Source: Candidatus Polarisedimenticolaceae bacterium (GTDB lineage Bacteria > Acidobacteriota > Polarisedimenticolia > Polarisedimenticolales > DASRJG01). Taken from it: a stretch of DNA of 64,000 nucleotides. How positions within the stretch are numbered: the stretch's first letter is position 1; each line of letters begins with the position of its first letter. The notes under the pieces are model-generated. The model had not been told where the DNA came from, did not search any database, and worked only from the letters and a program-made list of their open reading frames with translations. Shown here one piece after another: positions 45,520 to 56,593 of this stretch. The translations under genes and the position numbers were made by a program. The stretch is taken from positions 265,238 to 329,237 of the forward strand of contig DASUCV010000004.1 of assembly GCA_036275915.1 (NCBI GenBank), in the 5' to 3' direction.

Positions 45520-46695
45520 ATGGGTCTGGGCGCATCTTTCAAGGGTCTCGACTACGTCAACATCGAAGCGCTGCTCGACGACGAAGAGCGCATGATCCGC
45601 GACACCGTCCGCGAATGGGTCACGGCCGAGGTGCTCCCGGTCATCGAGCACCACTTCCGCGAGGGAACGTTCCCGAGCCATCTCATCCCCGCGATCGGGG
45701 CGATGGGACTCCTCGGCGCGAATCTCCACGGCTACGGGTGCGCCGGCCTCGGCCCGGTCGCCTATGGCCTGATCATGCAAGAGCTCGAGCGCGGCGATTC
45801 GGGCCTCCGCTCGTTCGTGTCGGTCCAGGGCGGCCTCGTCATGTACCCGATTCACGCGTTCGGCTCCGAGGCGCAGAAGCAGCACTGGCTCCCGCGTCTC
45901 GCGGCGGGCACCGCGATCGGCTGCTTCGGCCTCACCGAGCCCGACCACGGATCCGACCCGGCGCGCATGGCGACGAAGGCGGTGAAGCGCGGTGACCGCT
46001 GGGTCCTGAACGGCGCGAAGGCGTGGATCACCAACGGCTCGGTCGCCGACGTCGCAGTCGTCTGGGCGAGGACGCAGGACGGGATCCGCGGCTTCCTCGT
46101 GGAGAAGGGAACGCCGGGCTTCTCGACCAAGGATCACACCGGCAAGTTCTCGCTGCGCGCGTCGGTCACCTCCGAGCTGATCTTCCAGGACGTCGAGATC
46201 CCCGGCGACGCAATCCTTCCGGAGGCCTCGGGCCTGAAGGCGCCGCTCATGTGCCTGACGCAGGCGCGCTACGGGATCGCTTGGGGCGCCGTCGGCCTGG
46301 CGCTCGCGGTGTTCGACGAGGCGCTCCAGTACAGCAAGCAGCGGATCATGTTCGAGCGGCCGATCGCGGGGTTCCAGCTCACGCAGCGCAAGCTCACGTG
46401 GATGGCGACCGAGATCACGAAGAGCCAGCTCCTCAACTTCCACCTCGGGCGCATGAAGCAATCGGGGACCGTGACGCCCCAGCAGGTCTCGATGGCGAAG
46501 ATGAACGGCTGCCGCGTTGCTCGCGAGTGCACGCACCTGGCGCGTGAGATCCTCGGCGCGAACGGCGTGGCCGACGAATACCAGACCGGCCGGCACTTCT
46601 GCAACATCGAGTCGGTCTTCACCTACGAGGGGACCGATGACATCCACACGCTCATCGTGGGCCAGGAGCTGACGGGCATCCCGGCGTTCGAATAG
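45520..46695 (+). CDS. Acyl-CoA dehydrogenase, glutaryl-CoA dehydrogenase-like
   Basis: 391-residue FAD enzyme. FGLTEPDHGSDPARMAT binds FAD/substrate, and catalytic Glu370 lies in FTYEGTDDIHTLIVGQEL, matching glutaryl-CoA dehydrogenase numbering. ARYGIAWGAVG and ERPIAGFQLTQRKL also match GcdH. It follows the hydratase by 16 nt after TAGGACGTCGAGGAG-type ribosome site. It suggests a lysine/tryptophan or glutarate degradation step to crotonyl-CoA, but other short-branched substrates cannot be excluded. Confidence 0.88.
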   Translation: MGLGASFKGLDYVNIEALLDDEERMIRDTVREWVTAEVLPVIEHHFREGTFPSHLIPAIGAMGLLGANLHGYGCAGLGPVAYGLIMQELERGDSGLRSFVSVQGGLVMYPIHAFGSEAQKQHWLPRLAAGTAIGCFGLTEPDHGSDPARMATKAVKRGDRWVLNGAKAWITNGSVADVAVVWARTQDGIRGFLVEKGTPGFSTKDHTGKFSLRASVTSELIFQDVEIPGDAILPEASGLKAPLMCLTQARYGIAWGAVGLALAVFDEALQYSKQRIMFERPIAGFQLTQRKLTWMATEITKSQLLNFHLGRMKQSGTVTPQQVSMAKMNGCRVARECTHLAREILGANGVADEYQTGRHFCNIESVFTYEGTDDIHTLIVGQELTGIPAFE

Positions 46696-46698
46696 CGA

Positions 46699-47178
46699 TC
46701 AGGAGGCTCCGGACCCGCTCTCGGCGCTCCGCGCGACGACGACGAACCGTCGTTGCACGAGCGTCACGGCCCCTTCGCCGAATACCGGGAGAAAGCGCCC
46801 CGCGGCGTTCAGGTAGTCGAGCACGCGGCTCCGCTCGGGAGGCATCACGATCGAGAGTACGCCCACGAGGCTGATGCCGCCGGTCAGCGACAACCGCACG
46901 GGGACGCGCCGGCCTCCTTCGGCGTCGAGCGCGATCTCTTCCGCGGCCTCGCCGACGAACTGCGCCCAGACGATCCCGGCCTTGTTGATGAGGATGTTCT
47001 CGCGCCCGCTCGCGAGCGGCACGAACTCGGTGTCGGGGTCGTTCAAGTGGTGGAGCAGATGTTCGGGCCGGCCGGCCGGCCCGGTATCGGCCGTGTAGAG
47101 CTGGCCGTCCAAGGACCTGCCGTCGTCGAGCAGGAGCTTGACGGCCGTCTCGCGCGTCGGAATGCGGTAAATCTCCAT
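46699..47178 (-). CDS. Small beta-rich protein, unknown function
   Basis: 159 residues from ATG 47178. Hydrophobic beta-type segments such as VKLLLDDGRSLDGQLYT, HLLHHLNDPDTEFVPLASG, NILINKAGIVWAQF and RVPVRLSLTGGISLVGVLSIV. It recalls small proteins neighbouring DUF4388 genes, which have an RxSDxLN-like stretch, but I cannot name a family firmly. It is divergent from the DUF4388 gene, with 99 bp between, and ends 3 nt from the dehydrogenase. Confidence 0.65.
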   Translation of the reverse strand: MEIYRIPTRETAVKLLLDDGRSLDGQLYTADTGPAGRPEHLLHHLNDPDTEFVPLASGRENILINKAGIVWAQFVGEAAEEIALDAEGGRRVPVRLSLTGGISLVGVLSIVMPPERSRVLDYLNAAGRFLPVFGEGAVTLVQRRFVVVARSAESGSGAS

Positions 47179-47188
47179 GTTCGAGTGA

Positions 47189-47217
47189 AATTTAGGGTCC
47201 GGCCGGGCCCGCGTCCA
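47189..47217 (-). promoter_or_regulatory. Leaderless sigma70-like promoter of the 159-residue gene
   Basis: Minus strand TGGACG (47217..47212) and TAAATT (47194..47189), 17 nt apart; the -10 ends 10 nt before ATG 47178 with no ribosome site. Confidence 0.5.
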
Positions 47218-47277
47218 TCGCCGCCCGGTTCTTGCGAAACGGGCTTCGGCGCCTACATTTTTCGTCGGAGGAGTGTC

Positions 47278-48489
47278 ATGCCGGTTCAGGGGAATTTGGC
47301 CACGATGTCGCTGGCCGAAATCCTTCAATGGCTGGGGAATGCCCGCAAGACCGGCACCCTCGCCATCGAGCGCAACAAGGTCGAGAAGCGGATCCTCGTT
47401 CAGGAGGGCCGCGTCGTCGCGTGCGCGTCTCAGGAGCCGGCGGACATGCTGGGCCACTACCTCGTCTCGCGGGGCCGGATCTCGGAGATCGACCTGAGGA
47501 CCGCGCTCGCCGCGCAAGAGAAGACGAAGACCCACCTCGGACGCATCCTCGTCGCCCAGGGCGCCCTCGCCGAGGACGAGCTCCTACGCTGCCTCGAGGA
47601 CAAGGCACAGGAGGCGATCTTCGGACTCTTCGAGTGGAGCGACGCCGAGTTCCGCTTCACCGACGGCGAGGCGAGCGGCGACGACTACGGCGTCAACATG
47701 CGCGTCGAGGACATCCTGCTCCGCGGCGCGCAGCGCTGGGACGAGCTTCAGCGCATCCGCGCCGTCTTCAACGACCCTGGAATCGTTCTCCGCCGCACGT
47801 CGCGCGTGCCGCCGCCGGAGGTGCTCCGCAACCGCATGGCGCGACGGATCGTCGAATCGGTCAACGGCGACCGCACGGTCGCCGAGATCCTGCTCCACGC
47901 CCACGGGTCCGAGTACATCGTCACGAAGTTCCTCCACGAGCTGTTCCGCGCGGGGGTGTTCGAGATCTCGGAAGTGCGGAAGGTCGAGGAGCGTCCCACA
48001 GCGGAGACCGAGGGAAACGTGTTCGCGCGCGAGCGCGCCATCGCCGCGGCGACCGCCGCCGTGGCGGCACCCCCGGTCCCGTCGGTCAAGGTCGACGCGG
48101 ACGATCTCGAAGTCGCGCGGCGCCTGTTGACCCGCGGGGAATACGACGCCGCGCTCGACATCCTCGATCGCGCCTACAAGATCCAGTCGGGCGACGACGC
48201 GTTGCGGCGTCTCCTCGCCGAAGCGGAAGCCGCGTTCATCGAGAAGGCGTACCGGCATTTCCTCCCTCCGAACAAGATCGTGGTGCTCGCTCGCGATGTC
48301 GGGACGCTCACGGCGGAGCACCTGTCGCCGGCCGAGTTCTTCCTCCTCAGCCGCATCGACGGGAGCTGGGACGTGAAATCGATCATCCAGATCACGCCGC
48401 TGCGCGAGGTCGACGTCCTCCGGACGCTCAAAAAGATGCGGGAAAAGGGGATAATCGACCTCAAAGACCCCCCTCCGGCCGCGTTCTGA
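47278..48489 (+). CDS. DUF4388 domain-containing protein
   Basis: 403 residues, ATG 47278 with GGAGGAG 7 nt upstream. Residues 1-~150 form a DUF4388 domain: GNLATMSLAEILQWLGNARKTGTLAI, then ILVQEGRVVACAS and GHYLVSRGRISEIDLRTAL. Residues ~175-230 form a winged-helix-like repeat (RIVESVNGDRTVAEILLHAHG), and ~265-390 a helical region with EYDAALDILDRAYKIQSGD. DUF4388 proteins occur in gliding/predatory and Acidobacterial lineages as regulatory or signalling partners. No DNA-binding helix or enzyme motif is obvious. Confidence 0.8.
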   Translation: MPVQGNLATMSLAEILQWLGNARKTGTLAIERNKVEKRILVQEGRVVACASQEPADMLGHYLVSRGRISEIDLRTALAAQEKTKTHLGRILVAQGALAEDELLRCLEDKAQEAIFGLFEWSDAEFRFTDGEASGDDYGVNMRVEDILLRGAQRWDELQRIRAVFNDPGIVLRRTSRVPPPEVLRNRMARRIVESVNGDRTVAEILLHAHGSEYIVTKFLHELFRAGVFEISEVRKVEERPTAETEGNVFARERAIAAATAAVAAPPVPSVKVDADDLEVARRLLTRGEYDAALDILDRAYKIQSGDDALRRLLAEAEAAFIEKAYRHFLPPNKIVVLARDVGTLTAEHLSPAEFFLLSRIDGSWDVKSIIQITPLREVDVLRTLKKMREKGIIDLKDPPPAAF

Positions 48490-48495
48490 CGATGC

Positions 48496-48501
48496 TATAA
48501 T
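48496..48501 (+). promoter_or_regulatory. Consensus -10 box for the NYN-domain gene
   Basis: TATAAT, a perfect consensus hexamer, follows 6 nt after the DUF4388 stop codon and is 65 nt before GTG 48567. The leader has a strong CGGAGGA ribosome site at 48555-48561. No -35 seen. Confidence 0.45.
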
Positions 48502-48566
48502 CCGCGCTCCACGACGGCCCCGGACCACGCACTCCCACATTTGACGATGATCGACGGAGGACTCCG

Positions 48567-50116
48567 GTGCCTCGAACGGATCGCGAAGTCGTCGCACGTC
48601 TCGGCGCAGCCGGCATGGCGCGGGTGCTGAGCGACGTCCTCGACCAAGCGCGCTTGATCCGTCTTGCGAACGCCGTCGGCCTCTCCTACCCCGGCATGCG
48701 CACCCAGTCCCAGAAGCGGGGCCGCCTCGTCGCCGATCTCGCCGACAAGGCCGGCCGCGAAGAGGCCGCTGCGCTCGCCGTCGTCCGGACCCTCCGCAAG
48801 GAGACCGGCGCGCTCGGCAAGGAGTGGGCCGGTCTGTCGTTGGACGACCGGGCCGGCCGATTGAGCGATCCGCAGCTCGGAACGATGAACGGCCGCCTCG
48901 GGCCCTACCTCTTCGTCGCGGCGTCCGCCGCACCGGAGCTGCTGGTCGAGGAATCGCTGGGCCAGCTCCTCTCGCGCATGACCGGCGACGAGAACGGCGC
49001 GGCCGATGACGCAGCCGCGCCGCCCGGCGAGTCCCCCGCCAAGGAGGCTCAGCGGCTCAGGAAGAAGTGCGCCGAGCTGCAGCGCAAGGTTCGCTACCTC
49101 GAAGGCCAGATCACCAAGACGAAGGACGTCGAGAAGTCGAACAAGCGCGACCTCCTCCTCCGCAAGGGAGAGCTGGCCGAGGCGCGAATGCTCGCCGAGC
49201 GCCTGCGCCGCGATCTCGACGAGGTGCGCGGCAAGCACCCCGAACCGCCCGCCGGAGCGCCGGCCCCGCAGGCCGTCGGCTTCGAGGAGCTCGATCGCTC
49301 GATGAAGCGCCTGAGCACCGAGCAGCGGCGTCTGACGCACCGCATCGAATCCTTGGCCGACACGAAGGCGGCGGCGCCGGCGCCTTCGCTCGAGGCGGTC
49401 GAGGCGCTGGGAGCGGCCCTCGCCGAGATTCAGAAGGATCTCGGTGCGCTCAGGCGTGAGCGGCGGAAGGACCTGCAGGATCAGGCCAAGCGCCTGGACG
49501 AGCTCGCCGCTGGGCTCGCCGCCGCCCGCTCCGCGCTCGAGGCTTCGCCGAAGGCGGCGCGTGCCCACGCCCGGAAGAAGGGCGAGCCGGATCGCGTCGG
49601 CGTCTTCATCGACGTGCAGAACATGTACTACGCGGCGCGGCAGCTCAAGGGGAAGCTCGACTTCGACGCGCTGCTCCAGGCCTGCGTCCTCGATCGCCGT
49701 CTCATCCAGGCGACGGCGTACGTCGTCGAGTCGAAGGAGATCGACCAGTCCGGCTTCATCGCCATGCTCCAGCAGCGCGCGATCGAGGTGAGACGCAAGA
49801 CGCTCAAGGTCCGCTCGGACGGATCGATGAAGGGCGATTGGGACATGGAGATGGCGCTCGACATCCTCGACATGGCGCCCAAGCTCGACGTCGTCGTGCT
49901 CGTGTCGGGTGACGGCGATTTCACCTCGCTCGTCAAGCGCGTCAAAGGGATCGGGCCACGGGTCGAGGTCGTCGCGTTCCCGCGGAACACGGCGAAGTCG
50001 CTCCTCGAGGCGGCGGACCGGTTCCACGCGCTCGACCGCCGCGCGATGATCCGTGTCGAGGTCCCGCCCGAGGACGTCCCCACCGCCGAGCCCGTTCCTG
50101 CCCCGAAGAACGCGCC

Positions 50117-50120
<4 letters not shown>
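48567..50120 (+). CDS. Coiled-coil NYN-domain (LabA/DUF88-type) protein
   Basis: 517 residues from GTG 48567. Residues ~155-225 and ~240-325 are predicted coiled coil. The NYN domain (~343-490) has DVQNMYY (D349), KGDWDMEMALD (D424, D426) and VSGDGDFTSLV (D449, D451), the PIN-like acidic set of predicted ribonucleases. The N-terminal 150 residues are helical and unlike known domains. Combination suggests an RNA-processing enzyme tethered to a partner or scaffold. No nearby target is evident. Confidence 0.83.
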
Positions 50121-52971
<2,851 letters not shown>

Positions 52972-52975
<4 letters not shown>

Positions 52976-53829
52976 CGGCCGACGAGCGACCTCAGAACGC
53001 CCAGGTTCATCCGATCCTCCGCGAGGTCGTCGTCCTTCGGCGTCTCGAGCACCATCGGGACGCTCGCGAAACGCGGATCGTTGAGGATGAGACGGAATCC
53101 CTCGAGGCCGATCTTGCCCTGCCCGATGTGCTCGTGACGGTCGCGGCGGCTCCCGAGATCGCCCTGAGAGTCGTTCAAGTGGATGCCGCGGATCCGGCCG
53201 AGTCCGACCGTGGTTCCGAACGCGTCCATCGTGCGCTCGTAGCCGTCTTTGGCGCGGAGGTCGAAGCCGGAGGCGAGCGCGTGGCAGGTGTCGAAACAGA
53301 CGCCGAGCCGGTCGTCGTCCCCCGCACCGCGCAGGATCTCGGCCAGCTCCTCGGGCCGCGCGCCGAGCGTGTTCCCCTGCCCTGCGGTGTTCTCGAGCAG
53401 AACGCCGGCGCCTCCCGTCCGGCCGCCCAAGATCCGGCGCAGAGCCAGCGCGACGCGCGCGCAGCCCGCGGACGTGCCCGAGCCGACGTGGGACCCGGGG
53501 TGGACGACGAGCCACGGGATGCCGAGGGCGTCGCACCGGGCCAGCTCGTCCTCGAACGACGCGATCGACTTCTCCCAGAGCGTCGCGTCGGGCGTGCCGA
53601 GATTGATGAGATAGGACGCGTGCGCGAGCGTGTGCTCGGCGAGACCGGCTCCGCCGGCGGCGCGCCGGTAATCGGCCGCCTCGGTCGGTCCGAACGGCCG
53701 GGCGGCCCATTGATTGGGCGTCTTCACGAACACCTGGAGCGCCGTCGCCTCGACGGCCAGCGCGTGCTCGACGGCGCGGGCCATCCCGCCGGCGACCGAC
53801 ATGTGCGCGCCGAGCCGCGGGGCGCTCAT
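52972..53829 (-). CDS. nfo: Deoxyribonuclease IV (AP endonuclease)
   Basis: 285-residue zinc-dependent AP endonuclease. The metal residues fall in LGAHMSVAGGMARAV, LVVHPGSHVGSG, LLENTAGQGNTLG, VCFDTCHALASGFDL and GIHLNDSQGDLGSRRDRHEHIGQG. Cleaves abasic sites in base excision repair. Start overlaps the DUF2400 gene by 4 nt. Confidence 0.94.
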
Positions 53830-54704
53830 GGAATGCCCGCGACGGCGAACGCCTCGCGCACGTCACGCACGGTGAGCCGGCCGCCTGGACGGCGCAGGAG
53901 ACCGAGGATGCCGAGGCGCGAGAGCGCGAAGTCGTAACGGATCGGATCGTCGGGATCGATCCTCCGGAGATGCCCCGTGGCTTCGAGCGCCATCGCCCAT
54001 CCCGGCGTTTTGCGGCGTGTCCACCCGAGGGCGCCGACGACGCGCTGCAGATGAACGTCGAGCGGCAAGACGAGATGGCGCCGCGGGACGCGCGTCCACA
54101 CGCCGCAATCGACGCCGTCGTCGGGCCGCACCATCCAGCGCAGGAAGAGGCACGATCGCTTGCATGCGGAGCCCGCGGAAGGGAGGGGCAGCAGCCACCT
54201 CGCGCCGTCGCGCCGGCCGACGCGGCCCGAAGCGACGAACGGGCGCGCGTCGCCGGCGAAGAGCGCTTCACCGAAGGCGTTCAGCGCCGGACCGATCGTC
54301 TCGTGCCCGGCATCGAGCCCGGCGAGAAACGTCGCCTCGAGGCCTCGTTCGGCGGCGAGCCCGCGGACGAGGTGAAGGAAGAGCGCGACGTCGCGGCCTC
54401 GCGTGAAGCGGTGGACGAAGCCGTCGAACCGCCGCGCGTCGCGCCGGGGATCGAGCTCGAGAACGAACTTCGACGGCCGCGGCCCGAGGATCGCGAGCAG
54501 GCGGTCGAGGCTTCCCCGGATCGAGGCGACGCGGCCGTAGGCCAGCCCTGCGGCGAGGAGGCCGACGATCTCGCGGTCGCGCGGATCGTCGTACCGTCTC
54601 ACGATCCCGACCGGGTCGGAGTCGAGGTACCGGCCGTCGTAGAGCCGCGAGAGCTCGTCGAGTGCGCTCTTCAGCTCGGACGGAGCGATCGCGGCGCGCG
54701 CCAT
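53826..54704 (-). CDS. DUF2400 (TIGR02757) family protein
   Basis: 292 residues. LLAAGLAYGRVASIRGSLDRLLAILGPRPS and KRSCLFLRWMVRPDDGVDCGVW followed by VLPLDVHLQRVVGALGW are the family's conserved blocks; the family contains a helix-hairpin-helix/GPD-like fold of unknown role. No catalytic motif confirms a repair glycosylase, but placement beside nfo is suggestive. A TATCCT (54716..54711) 6 nt before the start suggests a leaderless transcript. Confidence 0.85.
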   Translation of the reverse strand: MARAAIAPSELKSALDELSRLYDGRYLDSDPVGIVRRYDDPRDREIVGLLAAGLAYGRVASIRGSLDRLLAILGPRPSKFVLELDPRRDARRFDGFVHRFTRGRDVALFLHLVRGLAAERGLEATFLAGLDAGHETIGPALNAFGEALFAGDARPFVASGRVGRRDGARWLLPLPSAGSACKRSCLFLRWMVRPDDGVDCGVWTRVPRRHLVLPLDVHLQRVVGALGWTRRKTPGWAMALEATGHLRRIDPDDPIRYDFALSRLGILGLLRRPGGRLTVRDVREAFAVAGIP

Positions 54705-54710
54705 TCGGTC

Positions 54711-54716
54711 AGGATA
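54711..54716 (-). promoter_or_regulatory. Putative leaderless -10 box for the DUF2400-nfo-queA-tgt operon
   Basis: TATCCT on minus ends 6 nt before ATG 54704, leaving no space for a ribosome site. No matching -35. Confidence 0.4.
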
Positions 54717-54729
54717 GCAACGCTTCGTC

Positions 54730-55890
54730 TCAGCGCGTGATCCAGGTCGTCAGCGCGACGATCGCCGCCGCCGCGAGCGCCAGCCACAGGACGACGCGGC
54801 CGGTCAGGATGCGCGGCGGCGTGTCGATGAGCCCGCTCATCCCCCATGCCGCCGCCGGCGCGTCGAGCTCGGTCTTGACGAGCCGCCCCGCGAGCTGCTT
54901 CTCGCCCATGGCCCGCCGGAAGACCTCGCGGTTGACGCGCGGCGCCTCCGGCCCGGCGACGCGGCCGTAGAGCGACCGCTCCAGGCGTCGCACCCGGTCC
55001 GAGGCGATCGGATGCGCGACGGCCAGCTCGGCGACGTTGGGATCGCGCCGCTCGACGGCATCGGCGGTCCTCTGCAGGTAGCGGATGGCGGAGGTCGGGT
55101 CGTATTCGAGCGCGATCATCGCTTGGAGGGCCCGCGCGTCGGCGTCCCGCTCGCGCTTTCGCCCGTAGCCGAGGCGGACGAGGTCGACGGCCGCGTCGCT
55201 CCAGCAGAGGCCGTCGGAGTCGCCGCGCTCGCGCGCCGTGGCGTTGAAGCCGAGCCGGACCAGCCGCACCGCGACCTCGCCCGAGGCCGCATGCGCCAGC
55301 TCGTGGCCGAGCACGAACGCCAGCTCCGCTTCGTCCTGGAGGAACCGGACGAGGCCGACGCTCATGAGCAGCGTCCCCGAGGGAAGCGCGAGCACACGAT
55401 GCTCCGGCGAGTCGACGAAGACGACGCGAGGCTTCCGCGGCGCGCTCTCGATGCGCTCGGCGAGCTGGCGCGCCATGCGGTCGGCGTAGGCCTGCGCCGA
55501 CGGTTCCGTGACGAAGCGCCAGCGCGTCGCGAGCGCCGCGCGCACCTCGTTCTCGGCTGCGGCGGAGATCTCCTGATCGGGGAGATCGGGCGGCACGCGT
55601 CCCGAGCGGCAGTCGTCGCACCGCTGCTCGGCATGCGGGAGAAGCGAGTCGGTCAAGAAAGGGAGGCCGCACGTCTCGCACGTGAGGACGAGCCTGAGGC
55701 CGGGAGGGCCCGCCGCGACGCGCGTTCCGCATCGCCCGCAGCGGAGGAGCGAGCGGCCGCCGAACGACGGCGCCGTCACCACCGGCCCGGGCGGGAATCG
55801 GTCCCCGCAGCGCGGACATCCATCCGCGTCGTCGGATCGGGACGGGCGCGCGCCGGACGGCGCTACCGCGGTGACATCCACCGCAACCAT
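54730..55890 (-). CDS. M48-family zinc metalloprotease with N-terminal zinc ribbons
   Basis: 386 residues. Four CxxC pairs in the first 95 residues (Cys25/28, Cys51/54, Cys71/74, Cys91/94) make two zinc ribbons. The protease has HELAH (196-200) as the HExxH motif, third ligand E247 in ERDAD, and a membrane helix at the C-terminus (VVLWLALAAAAIVALTTWITR). The chain resembles HtpX/Ste24-like peptidases acting at the inner membrane. It overlaps the zinc-ribbon gene by 28 nt. ATG 55890 is preferred over GTG 55881, but this is not certain. Confidence 0.82.
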   Translation of the reverse strand: MVAVDVTAVAPSGARPSRSDDADGCPRCGDRFPPGPVVTAPSFGGRSLLRCGRCGTRVAAGPPGLRLVLTCETCGLPFLTDSLLPHAEQRCDDCRSGRVPPDLPDQEISAAAENEVRAALATRWRFVTEPSAQAYADRMARQLAERIESAPRKPRVVFVDSPEHRVLALPSGTLLMSVGLVRFLQDEAELAFVLGHELAHAASGEVAVRLVRLGFNATARERGDSDGLCWSDAAVDLVRLGYGRKRERDADARALQAMIALEYDPTSAIRYLQRTADAVERRDPNVAELAVAHPIASDRVRRLERSLYGRVAGPEAPRVNREVFRRAMGEKQLAGRLVKTELDAPAAAWGMSGLIDTPPRILTGRVVLWLALAAAAIVALTTWITR

Positions 55891-56444
55891 CCCCAGCCGA
55901 AGGCCGCGCCGGCAAGCGTGCCGGGCGCGATCCCCGCGAGCGTCGTGCCGCCGACGGTCCAGCTGATGCCCGTTCCCGCGATCGCACCGGCGGCGACCCA
56001 GAGCAGCCACGTCGTGGCCCGCCCATCGGCCGTCGCGAGCGTCCCTTCCGTTCGCGAAGGTGCGCCGGCGGGAGCGATGGGAGCTTGCACGTCCGTCATC
56101 GCCGGAAGGTCGATCGCCGTCGTCGCCATCTCGGGGATCGGCGGCAGCGGATCCTCGTTCTCCCACGAAGGACCTTGGTCGACCGGCGCCGGCGCAAGCG
56201 GCACGGCGAGAGGAACCGAGACGGGTTCGGGGGCGACGAACTCGACGGGCGCGAGCGCTTGTGCGACCACCTCGACCGGTGCCGCGACGGCGACGGCGTC
56301 GCCGCCGAGCGTCGCGACCAGGCGGTACGGACGGAGGCGGTGGAGATCGATCGCGGCGTCGCAACGGCCGCAACGGCCGCGCATCGGCATCGCGAGGATG
56401 TCGTGCCGGTAGTGCGTCCCGCAGGCCGGACAATGCGCGATCAC
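55863..56444 (-). CDS. Zinc-ribbon membrane protein
   Basis: 193 residues from GTG 56444. N-terminal HCPACGTHYRHDI...CGRC is a single zinc ribbon (MJ0042-like), followed by a long Pro/Val/Ala-rich linker, and two hydrophobic segments near the C-terminus (TTWLLWVAAGAIAGTGISW and LAGIAPGTLAGAAFGWGWL). Likely an inner-membrane protein with a cytosolic zinc head. It precedes and overlaps the M48 gene, suggesting the two act together. Confidence 0.75.
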   Translation of the reverse strand: MIAHCPACGTHYRHDILAMPMRGRCGRCDAAIDLHRLRPYRLVATLGGDAVAVAAPVEVVAQALAPVEFVAPEPVSVPLAVPLAPAPVDQGPSWENEDPLPPIPEMATTAIDLPAMTDVQAPIAPAGAPSRTEGTLATADGRATTWLLWVAAGAIAGTGISWTVGGTTLAGIAPGTLAGAAFGWGWLRWMSPR

Positions 56445-56561
56445 GTGGGCGGCCCCCCGATGACGAATTCGAATCGACGGGAAAGCTAATGCCCGCCGCG
56501 GCCGGGGTCAAGGAAAGCGCCGGAATGCGGCCCGAATCAACGCGTTTTCCGCTCGCCGTGC

Positions 56562-56567
56562 TATCCT
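56562..56567 (+). promoter_or_regulatory. Putative -10 box for the EF-G2-like gene
   Basis: TATCCT 26 nt upstream of ATG 56594, within a divergent region of about 150 bp shared with the zinc-ribbon gene. A CGGGGG stretch before the start may be the ribosome site. No -35 of note. Confidence 0.35.
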
Positions 56568-56593
56568 GGCGCCTTTCGCCTCGGGGGTCGCCC

